Below, piece by piece: positions 33,946-43,848 of a stretch of 64,000 nt of DNA. Positions within the stretch are counted from its first letter, which is position 1. Every line of letters starts with the position of its first letter. The stretch is from Pipra filicauda (Eukaryota; Chordata; Aves; Passeriformes; Pipridae): contig NW_024104365.1 in NCBI RefSeq assembly GCF_003945595.2, forward strand, positions 6,853,049 through 6,917,048. The letters are read 5' to 3'. Both the position numbers and the translations under genes were made by a program. A model generated the notes under the pieces. The model had not been told where the DNA came from, did no database searches, and saw nothing but the letters and a program-made list of their open reading frames with translations.

Positions 33946-36900
33946 TTTAAGTAGAGGTACTCATTGATGGCACCACTTCTTTCAGGGGAATGTAGGAGAC
34001 TGCAAGATCATGTTCACAGAAGTTCTAAACCAGCTGCTCTCTTGCCAATGCAGACATGCCAGAAATACAGCAACTGACACCTCCTGCCCCTCAAAACACT
34101 GGCATTCTTTCCATCCTTAGAAGCCCAGCTTTGACACTGGTGTTTGTTCTTTCTGACTTCTAAATAATATATCCTTTGTTTTTCAGTTCTGTGTTGCTCT
34201 TTTCCCACTGATGCTCTATTTCCACTGTCCTCCGTTTCTTACTCAAGGTTCAGCAACTGTTTCCTTGCTTCAGATTCTCTGCAAAGCTCCTCAGCGATAC
34301 AGCACATGAGCAACTAGTTGGTAGTGGATCTTCTGGGCTGTTCTCCTGTCAGTCAGAATTCTGTAGCTTCTATACTGCTTGAGCAGTATCACAGAGTAAG
34401 AATGCATCTCCACAGAATACGATGTACAGAAAGTGAAGACAAGCAACAGAGAGAGATATAGTAAGGCAGTTTTAAGTGAAACTTGTATCATGCTGGCATA
34501 TGTGAAGACTAGAAACAGGACTTTCTCTGTCTTCCCCATTTTTAAATGACTGTAGCAGTTCAACAAGATTCTGATCAATATCTTGTGAGACACATTTCCA
34601 AAAGAAAACAATGTTTACACATTAAAAGTACAAGAAAAGTTAGTTCCATCCTTTTAGAAAACAAAACAAAAATAAATAAACAATCAAACCAAAGCAAATA
34701 TTTAACCTAAAGAATTTAAAGTACCAGTCCTAAAATTCTTCTGGTCCTGTACCTCTGTTGCTCCTTTATTGGGCCAACTGTGCTGACTACTATTGGTGGA
34801 CCACACATAGAGACTATCCTAGGTGACCTCCAGGGATGCTTTCCACCCTAAATTAGTCAGTGGCTTTAAAACTACAGCAGAAACGACCAGATGTCATTCC
34901 TACACCCATCCTCAGCTATGTCATGGCTTTGAATATAGTCAGATCATCAACTGTGCTTAGCTATAAATCTATTTTAACCTTAATTTAGGCATCAAGCTTA
35001 AGCACAGACATTATGAGTCAGTGAAGTCATTATGACTGACCAAGATACTTACACTAAAGTCATTAAGCCACCTTTTGCAGAATGTAGAGAAGCAGGTTGT
35101 AACTACATGCTTAATGTTGGGCAAAAAGTTTGCTGTACAGACATACAAAAAGTACACATGGACACACAGGCACAGACATACACACAGATGGACAAAAGCT
35201 ATGAGCTTTTGCTCAGCAATGAGTGCATCTAAAATGGTGTATTCTGTTTTGTGTGTAATCTCTCATGAAATGACCCTTCTCGTAAAGATCACTGCAATGT
35301 CAGAAAGCTGGGAAGACTTAACAGGAGAAGCAATTTTATCACACGAAGTGAAGCTGCTGAAGAAGATCAGTCTTTGGGGTATAATTTTTCACATGTTTTA
35401 AGCAGCCAAAAATACAATTACAGACCAGCAGTACAATTCATAAAAAAGATAGAGCAAAACCCACCTAAACATTAAAATACATATTTGGAAATGGGAGGGA
35501 GAGGTAAAAACTTTTGCACAATTAGAGAAGAACCTTAAAACAACAACTAATCTAATATTCAAACTGAAATTTTGCACGTGCAACATTTTGACATACTTAC
35601 ACCTATATTAATGACCCTTTTTTTTTAAGCAGTCATAGAAACCACATTCTCTCATCCCTTCAGGCAGAAAGAAGATGCTATAGAAACACACAAGTTTCCC
35701 TAATCCCTATTCTATTTGAAAATCTTCAGCTTTCCTTTGGTAGAGACAACAGTTAGTATTACTGAACCCTGTAATTTCTCTTTTTTCATAATGAATTTTT
35801 AAGAAGGGATTTAATACCTTTTGTGATATCAATGGTGCATTTAAAACTTCATCATTTTGTAGTTTGGACAGCTAGGTTTTAGGTAACAGACTTGAGGTAC
35901 TTAATAAATGATACAATTATAAAAATAAGTTGTGCATTCAACCTCAATTTGACTTTCATAGTGAATAGTTTAAATTGTGAGCATGGATAAGTTAACAGAA
36001 ACAAAATTATTTATCTAGGTTGCTTATATGTAAGAAAGGGATTTCCATCTTGCAGGAATTTATAGTTTATCCTTCAATGAAGTCAACAAGATGTCCAACG
36101 TGTGAGTCTCAGTTATACATGTCGATTTAATCCATGGCTAGAATGATTTAGAATTATTTTTCTGATAAAATGAAGACTTGATAAGAGATACAGATTGAAA
36201 ACATGCTTTTATTTAAATGAAAAACTGGATAATATAAAGACCGTCTGGAAACATGTGTGCTAGGCAAAAGAATACTTTTCTTTTCAAGTATAGCTGCATA
36301 CAGAATAATGCCTCTCCCTTCTAAAAGTTTCCTTTGACTAGAGGACAAAGTTAGTCAAATTTATGATGGAATTTTTTAATGTACTGTATTAAAAAAAAGT
36401 TTTTTAGTAATTGTAGAAATTTATGAAAAATTTATGAAATTCCATAAAACTTTAAGGAGGTCATAAAGTATTGATAGCTTATGGCAAAACTAACAAAATA
36501 AATAAAAATAAATAACCTTTAACATACGGAGATTTCTGTGAAAGATATGATATTAAAATGGGAATTACTAAAATCCAATTTGCACAATTTGAATTTGAAC
36601 AGAATCAACAAAACTAAAACAAGTCCAAAAATGCATTACAAAAATTTTTTTAAAATGAATGTGCCATTTTCAATAGTTAATCTGAAATGTTAGTATCTCT
36701 TTAGTCTAAAGTCTTTGTCCCACTTAAGATTTTAGGGTTCTTTTAAATATTGGATTATTTTCATAATCTTCTGACAGTTACAATCCTTTTGTGCAAAAAA
36801 ATTCCTTTTATTTAAATTTGTTTTTTCTAGTCTGCGTACAAAGAACTATATGAATGAAGCATTTAGGACATTATTATTCTTTTAGGAAGTTTGTTTTCAG

Positions 36901-37185
36901 TCCCCTTTTGGATAATTTTTCACCTCTGTTGCTTGGTCTTTTAACAATCTTTCTGATCCAATATTAATGCAAATTGCATTGTCATGTTTTGTGACTTTTC
37001 TGCACTTATACTCAGATATAGCCTAGATTCACAGGTATTTATTTTTATTTTTTTTTTAATCACTAATGGATTTGTAGCTAACCTATGGCTTGATCCATGG
37101 AACGTTGCCTTTTGTATCACTGATGTATGCATTGTGCTGATAAGCATTGTGGTTCATTTTCCTCTTGGGTAAGCACAGTTAAAAA
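33946..37185. other. AT-rich DNA, one possible CR1 remnant
   Basis: No gene recognised. A weak CR1 3'-end resemblance sits at 34812-34858. A short ACAC/CAGAC-rich patch lies near 35155-35195. Confidence 0.5.
34812..34858 (+). mobile_element. Possible CR1 3'-end remnant
   Basis: CTAGGTGACCTCCAGGGATG and TTCCACCCTAAATTAG resemble the plus-sense CR1 3' UTR (CTAGATGACCTC...CTTCCAACCTAAA). It is short and decayed. Confidence 0.4.
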
Positions 37186-37290
37186 AAAAAGGCAGGGGGG
37201 GGGGGGGGGGGGGAGAGGGGTTGGGGGGAGGGAGGGCGGAGGGACGGGGAGAGGGAAAGGGGGTGTGGGGGGAGAGGGAAAGAAAGAGAG
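37181..37290. repeat. A run, 19-G homopolymer and G/A-rich tract
   Basis: Ten A (37181-37190), GGCA, 19 consecutive G (37195-37213), then about 75 bases of GGG and GGGG blocks separated by A, T or C. Many G4-type runs make quadruplex formation on the plus strand plausible. Such homopolymers are also where read and assembly errors concentrate. The minus-strand proline/serine-rich open frame here is an artefact of composition. Confidence 0.9.
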
Positions 37291-37768
37291 AAACTCTCAG
37301 ACTAATAATTACCTTAGCCTGAGACAAGGATGGCAAAACACCCTTGATTGCTTTCTAACCTTCAGTAATGTGTAATAAAATATGGCTGCTTCAGGACAAA
37401 AACTGTGTGATAGCTTCTGTCATTTTAATGTTATTTCACTGAAATCCTCAAAACTGCATTTCATTCAGCATTATTGGTGTGACAATGTTTTAATTAAAGG
37501 GTAAATCTTGGCCTAATTATGAATAATTTTCTGACATCAAAAGGACTGTCCCTAGTATTCTCAGTGTCATCATTTCATATTACATTTTAATTTGTTAGTT
37601 CATCAGTGTGAACTGAGTGTCCTAATATGTAAAGTATCATTTGTCATGATTCAGTGATCTAACAAGACTTGTTGAAAGGTGAACTGATTAGTAAAAATAA
37701 AGAAGATTTCAACCTTATGGAACATATTATAAATTTTGTATGCAAGAGTACTTTTATCACATAGGACA

Positions 37769-38743
37769 TAGAATCAATCAATCATAGAATCAATCAATTG
37801 GGTTGGAAAAGACCTCCGAGATCATCGAGTCCAACCCTTGGTCCAAATCCAGTCCATTTACTAGACCATGGCACTCAGTGCCACGTCCAATCTGCGTTTA
37901 AAAATCTCCAGGGATGGTGAATCCACCACCTCTCTGGGCAGCCCATTCCAATGCCTGATTACTCTCTCTGTAAAGAATTTTCTCCTGATATCCAACTTAA
38001 ATTTCCCCTGGCGGAGCTTAAGCCCGTGCCCCCTTGTCCTATTGCTGAGTGCCTGAGAGAAGAGACCAACCCCCACCTGGCTAGAACTTCCCTTCAGGTA
38101 GTTATAGACGGTGATGAGGTCACCTCTGAGCCTCCTCTTCTCCAGGCTAAACAACCCCAGCTCCCTCAGCCTCTCCCCATAGGACTTATGCTCCAGTCCC
38201 TTCACCAGCCTTGTTGCTCTTCTCTGGACCCGCTCCAGCACCTCAATATCCTTTCTGAACTGAGGGGCCCAGAACTGAACACAATACTCAAGGTGTGGCC
38301 TCACCAACGCAGAGTACAGGGGAAGGATCACTTCCCTGCTCCTGCTGGCCACGCTATTTTTGATACAGGACAAGATCCCATTGGCCTTCTTGGCCACCTG
38401 GGCACACTGTTGGCTCATGTTGAGCTTCCTGTCAATTAGTACCCCCAGGTCCCTTTCTGCTTGGCTGCTTTCCAGCCACTCTGTGTCCAGCCTGTAGCGC
38501 TGCCTGGGGTTGTTGTGGCCAAAGTGCAGGACCCGGCACTTGGCTTTATTGAACTTCATCCCATTGGAATCAGCCCATCTCTCCAGTCTATCCAGATCCC
38601 TCTGCAGAGCCCTCCTGCCTTCCAGCAGGTCGACACTCCCTCCCAGTTTGGTGTCATCAGCAAATTTGCTGATGATGGACTCAATTCCCTCATCTAAATC
38701 ATCAATAAAGATGTTAAACAGGACTGGACCCAACACATGAACA
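37769..38743 (-). mobile_element. CR1 LINE, 5'-truncated, about 975 bp
   Basis: The minus strand carries the C-terminal third of CR1 ORF2, a 3' UTR of about 95 bp and a tail of two 16-bp units ATTGATTGATTCTATG (37800 down to 37769) instead of the plain ATTCTATG octamer. It is truncated at 38743, just upstream of the VLGPVLFN block, as usual for CR1. The open frame suggests it is among the younger copies in this window. Confidence 0.95.
37861..38736 (-). pseudogene. CR1 ORF2 reverse transcriptase, C-terminal fragment without stops
   Basis: A 291-codon frame with no interruption. It opens at the [13 protein letters not shown] block, has the RT catalytic FADD at residues 25-28 ([10 protein letters not shown]), then the [35 protein letters not shown] and [18 protein letters not shown] blocks typical of the CR1 RT thumb and C-terminus, and stops at 37861-37863. 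In an intact element this enzyme, with an N-terminal APE endonuclease, performs target-primed reverse transcription. Here the endonuclease and the fingers and upper palm are missing, and the first ATG is just an internal methionine replacing the usual valine. It is not a host gene. Confidence 0.93.
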
Positions 38744-39482
38744 ACTGTTCTTCTGATATGTTTGCAGTATCACATAAAATTTTATCTGTTTCATGGTCTG
38801 AAAAGGAAAAAACATATACCCAAACACTTAATTCCTTGTTAGAGAGATTTTAATTCAGCTATAGTGGTTGGTGATGTACAGCATTTTCTGATTTTATTAT
38901 ATATGGATTATGAAGATCTAAGGTAGATGTGGCAAGATAAGTGGATAAACTCAAAAAATTTGTATATCTCAAACTGCTCCAAGAAATGTCTAGTAATATA
39001 TCTACAAATTCAAACAGTTTCTGCCTTTAGTATCCTATAATTCCTCTATCTAGACCTAAGAAAGAGAAGTTAATCAACTAAACTGGAGAAACATATGGAT
39101 ACAAGGCTGATTAAAACTGAGATTTGAATATAGTTACATTTCTTTTAACATAATTTACTTTTAAGAAAAGTGAGACCAATTGTTTTCTTATCTTGCTAAA
39201 AATTCATGTAGATCTCTCTAGAAATATTGTTTGGAATCAATATCTCTTCTATTCCTCTTTAATTTTTATTTGCATCATCCACAAATGTAAAGTTGGCTTT
39301 GTTTGCTTTAAGATTTACAAGTAAACAGGTTTACAATAAAACTGGGTTTTAAAAGCACCATGTTCACATTGGTGTTAGTTTGGACCAGGCTTTTGAAGTG
39401 AATCTTCTGCTTCCACTGACTAGGCTTTGATTCCCTTTGTGTCTTAGATCTGCAAACTAGATGCCTTCTGCACAAAACTGAA

Positions 39483-39893
39483 GTGGAAATTTTGCTTCAG
39501 GAGTACACACAGTATGATACAACTGTTAGTGGGCATTCAATGCTGAGTGACAGAGAGGAACTAATTTCAGTTAAAAGCCTTGAATCATGTATAGTTTGGA
39601 TGCTGGGTGCTAGCGCAGACTGGGGACTACCTCAGTGTTTTATCACGTCTTTTAATGTTCCTGTGTTGTACCAGTTTTCAGTAATTGAATTTGAATTTTT
39701 AATGCTGAAATCTGAATCCAGAATATCTGAATGCTTCTTTAGTTGCTCTGTGTATTTGTGTGGAGAGCTAAGCAGTGCAATTCACAAACACCACATTAAG
39801 AAACTGCCTGTAGCTGAGCTAAAAGTAATGATAAGGACAAACATATCTTTACACACTGGATTTTCTCTAATGTTTCAATGTTTTTCCAACTGA
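39483..39893 (+). other. 136-codon open frame, product not recognised
   Basis: Opens MEILLQEYTQ and closes MFQCFSN. It is not low-complexity and matches no family I know. It contains serine- and cysteine-containing stretches but no signal peptide, membrane segment or motif that I can defend. No splice, promoter or neighbouring-gene context supports it. A frame of this length can arise by chance in 64 kb on six frames. Coding status is doubtful. Confidence 0.12.
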
Positions 39894-40195
39894 TGTAGAT
39901 GTGTATCTTCTTCAGTTCTTTGCTTTGATCTCTCTTTCAAAAATTCCTGAGGCCTTTCTCCTAGTTAAGGTCATTTCTTTATACCAATAGATAACAGTGA
40001 CAATTACATTCCATCCCACTCCAGCTATATATAGGTAGACAATATTTGCTCATGGTATGATAAAGCTGTCCCTATTCTCTGTTTCTTCTTATGGAACTCG
40101 TAAGAAAATCTGGTTTGTTTTCAGCAGGAGGGAAAAAGATCTTGACTACTGTGGACTTGACTCCTTACACAAACTGTTCCATTTTGCACAGAATT

Positions 40196-40270
40196 AAACA
40201 ACAACAAAAAACAAAACACAAAAAATAAAGCAAAACAAACCCCAAAACCCAACAAAACAAAACAAAAGAA
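40196..40270. repeat. A/C-rich simple repeat
   Basis: Irregular AACA, AAAAC and AACCCC units, similar to those at 569-624 and 19940-20100. Confidence 0.85.
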
Positions 40271-41999
40271 AAATTCTATATCATCAAAGAAGAAAGGTAG
40301 AGTGGTAGCAATTCCCTAGCCTACGTCTTATTTCAATGGATAGAAATCCTGATTTTCAGGATCTCTCTGCAACAGTGTGTTATACAGGACATCTGACTCA
40401 TTCCTAAGCTACCTGAAATTTTTCTGAGCAATTCTACCTTCTCACAGGGTCTAATTTTTTTGATATAGATTCCAGTATAAAAATCAGAATACAATCAGAA
40501 CATAATTGAAAGCCCTGTTGAAAGGCTCATCTTGTTAAATAACTAAATAAAAGCACCTCCTGGGTGAAAAGTGGCAGCTGTTAAACGGTGAACAGCAATA
40601 CTGCACAAGAGCTAGGACAATGAAAAAAAGCATCATATCTAATTGAAGCTGGAGGAGAATTGTTAGTAGATGGAATGCAATTATGCAAACTGGAAAGTAT
40701 CCAAAATACTAAGGTTAACATATATGTCTTTTGCTTACTTTTTGATGTTGATGGAGAGGGAAAATGATTGTTATTTTGCTACATTAAAGTTTAAATCTTG
40801 AGAATTTAAACAGTAATGTGCAAATCATTAGAATTCCACTTATTTGTTTCAAAACAAAAGATCATCTGTGGAAGAAAGTCCACTAAATTGTAGGGTCAAA
40901 ATAAAGCTAACACAACAGGAAGCACTATTAATTTACCTTTCAGCAAAGTCATCCTTCTGGGTCTTGTAAGTTGTGTTCTGCATAACTTGTAAACCCAAAG
41001 TCAGTGTGCTGGCTTGGAAAAACAATACCTCTTAAAGAGTGGTTTTACATAATGATGTAACATGAAAAGCAAGCACTGGTTAGAAGATTATCCTCTCCTT
41101 GCAACATGAGGGTATTGCAGGGCACAGGTACAAGGGTGTATTTTGGAAGCTTTTTTGTTCCCTTGTTATTTATCCATTTCACCATTTATATGTTTGCTGG
41201 ATCAAGCTTTTTGGTCAATTCTTTACTGTTCTGTATTGTTCTGTATTGTTCTTCAAGTAAAAAAGTTTCTTAACAGGTTTGTTTTTTTTTTAATTCATTA
41301 TTATAAAGAATTATCTTTATTTCATCTGCAAGGGATTCCTCTCTGTCCTTTGTATATACTGTATCAATACAAACTTCCTGTCTCACTAATATGTCAAGAT
41401 TCATTCCTGTTGAGAAAAAGTATCCCTTGAAAGTTATCATGCTTCAATCTACAATTCTGCAGGAAGGAAAGCATTTGCAGCCAAGGCATGGGGTAGAAAA
41501 TTCCATTTCCTTTAGATGACTGAGACTGCCACCTCTGAGATACTTCCTCAGAAGGAAATAATGCTAAAACTAGAAGCAGAAAAGATAACCATGCAGCAGG
41601 AAAAGCTTTTTAATGTTCTGTACATTTCCAGGAGAGTCCAAACTAGTTGATAATTCCCGTCAACTTATTTGGGGAAAAAGGTAGTTGTAAATAAGCCACC
41701 TACAAATAATGCAATTACAAGAAAGGCCCATACTTTTGGCATACATTTTTTATGATACTGTAGAAATATTACTCCTATAGTATTCTTTGTTCCATGGCTG
41801 GCACAGAAAACATTTTCTCTGGTAAAAATTAAGAATAAATCAATGACAAATATTACCTTTCTATCCATATAATGGTATAGTGGTGTGACACATTAATGTC
41901 AGTATTGTAGGATGATAATATGGTAAAATCACCACTTTATCATACACAGGTGCAATTCAGCTGCCAGAATTAATACAGACCACTTACACAGATTCTGAG

Positions 42000-43128
42000 T
42001 GTCATGGTTTGAGATCCCCAAAATCTAATTCCTTATTCTAAGCCCCCTTCCACATCTCAACCCAATGTGAGATGGTTTTTTCCAGACAAAACACGAGACT
42101 CAAAATGGGGGAAAGGGAATATATTACAATGACTGTACAAATAAATAAATACTACAATATATTATATACACGATCTCAACTATCTCTACCATGACAGATC
42201 AGTGTTTACAATGGATCAGATCTCTTCTCCCCTCCAAATAAAAGTCTACTAGGGAAGAAGGAAAGATTCCTCTAGTCTCTGAGCAGCAGAATCTTCTAAG
42301 GCAGCAGGTTCTCTGTGTCTTTCCATGCAGCAGCTGATAGCTGGATCTCTGCCAGCACACATGAGGGAGGCCTCCAAGCCCCTCTCGGCCCCTCGACGCA
42401 GGCAAAGGGGTCTTCCGTGGGCTACGTTCACCCCAGACAAAGGTCGTTCCACCACGGTCATACCACGAGCACAGGGGGTCTTCGTGACGGTCTGGTATCT
42501 TCAGGGGACTCAAGCCCCTTGCAGAGCTTCTGTGCCCTGCCTCAAGATGGCTGTGAGCTTCTTTGTAGCTTGCAGCAAGGGAGGGCTCCAGGGTCAACCT
42601 CCACATACTGTCCTGGCTGAGCTCTCAGGACAACCGAGCTTCTTAGCTCCTTTACTCCATTTAGGACTTCTAATCAGTAAGAGTCCACCCCCTCCATTTT
42701 GGAGGGATCTCAAAGAAAGTTTAGGGGAGTTTTTGCAGTTCTTACCCCCAAACTCTGTCTCTCTGCTGCTAGCTCTCTTTCTCGGCTCTCCTTCCAGGAG
42801 TTCTCTCTCTTGCTGCATGCTTGTTTTGCTGCTCTCTTATCTTTTGGCCCAGTCTAACACTGTTCCAAGTCTCTGCAGTCCCCCAGCCGGGGGCTGGGGG
42901 CTGGAGCCTCTCCCGGGGGGGGGGCTCCTGCTCTCTCTCCTTGTGGTCTTACAACATGGTCACTTCTTCTCCACTTCTTCTCCAACCAGACTACTCTTCT
43001 CTTCCGATCAGCTTGTGGTATATTTATATTTCGCGGGAGCGCAGATTGGTTCAATTCCAAGTGTCACCACCCCCTGGGGGTTACCACTTTCTTAGCTTCA
43101 GGGGGAAAACCTGGTTCAAACCACTACA
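42000..43128 (-). mobile_element. Solo LTR with perfect 5-bp target duplication CTGAG
   Basis: It starts TGTCATGGTTTGAGATCC and ends AACCACTACA on the plus strand, flanked by CTGAG at 41995-41999 and 43129-43133. It aligns along its length with the LTR at 1344-2633 (shared AATGTGAGATGG, GAATATATTACAATGACTGT, CTCCAAATAAAAG, AGCCGGGGGCTGGGGG, CACCACCCCCTGGGG). At 1129 bp it is 161 bp shorter and clearly more diverged, so it comes from a different subfamily or an earlier insertion. Orientation follows the relative with the primer site. No interior is present. Open frames inside it on either strand are not family proteins. Confidence 0.93.
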
Positions 43129-43222
43129 CTGAGCCCCTACCCCTAGCAGAGATTCTGATACTCTTTTATGAACAAATATGAATCAATCTGTGAATAATTC
43201 TGACAATGCTGTCATTACAAAA

Positions 43223-43848
43223 TGTACTGATTTTGTTTGGGGTAGAGTTAATTTTATTCACAGTGGCTAATATGGGTCTGGGTTTTTAATTTGTGCTGAC
43301 CACAGGGTTGATAATACAGAGGTGTTTTTGTTCTTGCTGAGCAGGGCTTGCACAGAGCAATGGCTTCTTTGGCTTTTCTTATTGCCATGCTGGCGAGGCA
43401 GCTGGGAGTGCATGGGAGGTCGGGAGGGGACACAGCTGGGACAGGTGACCCAAACTGACCAAAAGGATGTTCCAGACCACAAGGCACCATGCTTAGTATA
43501 TAAGTGGGAAGAAGAAGGAGGAAGAGGGGACATTTAGAGTGATGGTGTTTGTCTTCCCAAGTTACCGCTAAATGTGATGGGGCCTTGCTCTCCTGGAGAT
43601 GGCTGAACAACTGCCACCCATGGGAAGCAATGAATTAATTTAATTCTTTGTTTTTGCTTTGCTTGCATGCATAGCTTTTGCTTTCCCTATTAAACTGTCT
43701 TTATTTCAACCCCATGAGTTTTCTTCCTTTTACCCTTCTGATTCTCTCCCTGATCCCATTGGTAGGGGAGTGAGTGAGCTGTGTGGTGCCTGGTTGCTGG
43801 CTGGGGTTAAACTACAACAGTAATTTTTTGGCACCCAATGTAAGGCTC
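43223..43848 (+). mobile_element. ERV 5' LTR with primer-binding site, interior lost
   Basis: LTR 43223-43819 (597 bp): TGTACTGATTTTGTTTGGGG, GGGGACACAGCTGGGACAG, TGACCCAAACTGACC, TTAGTATATAAG (TATA box near 43495), CTATTAAACTGTCTTTATTT (polyadenylation signal ATTAAA near 43687), CTGGCTGGGGTTAAACTACA ending CAACA. Next, after nine bases, comes a lysine-tRNA-type primer site. The family also provides the truncated LTR at 33102-33664. Past about 43850 I see no gag, pol or env similarity, so the element is a 5' fragment. The start is the expected TG, but no duplication can be assigned without the other end. Confidence 0.85.
43829..43846 (+). promoter_or_regulatory. Decayed primer-binding site for tRNA-Lys(1,2)
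   Basis: TGGCACCCAATGTAAGGC agrees with the lysine-tRNA primer complement TGGCGCCCAACGTGGGGC at 14 of 18 positions. All four differences are G-to-A or C-to-T, as expected from CpG decay and age. Its place nine bases after the LTR end confirms that the element reads on the plus strand. Confidence 0.75.

Larger units (their letters stand above)
38744..41999. other. AT-rich DNA without recognised genes
   Basis: It contains the longest open frame not explained by a repeat (39483-39893) and an A/C-rich tract at 40196-40270. No transposon ends seen. Confidence 0.5.

Noticed and set aside
37154..37336. Proline/serine-rich minus-strand open frame
   Set aside because: It is produced by the G/A-rich tract. 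No independent sign of coding.
37951..38439. 162-codon plus-strand open frame
   Set aside because: It is antisense to the CR1 RT segment on the minus strand, which fully explains it.
42325..43095. 256-codon plus-strand open frame
   Set aside because: It lies inside a solo LTR, antisense to the element's inferred orientation, and resembles no retroviral protein.
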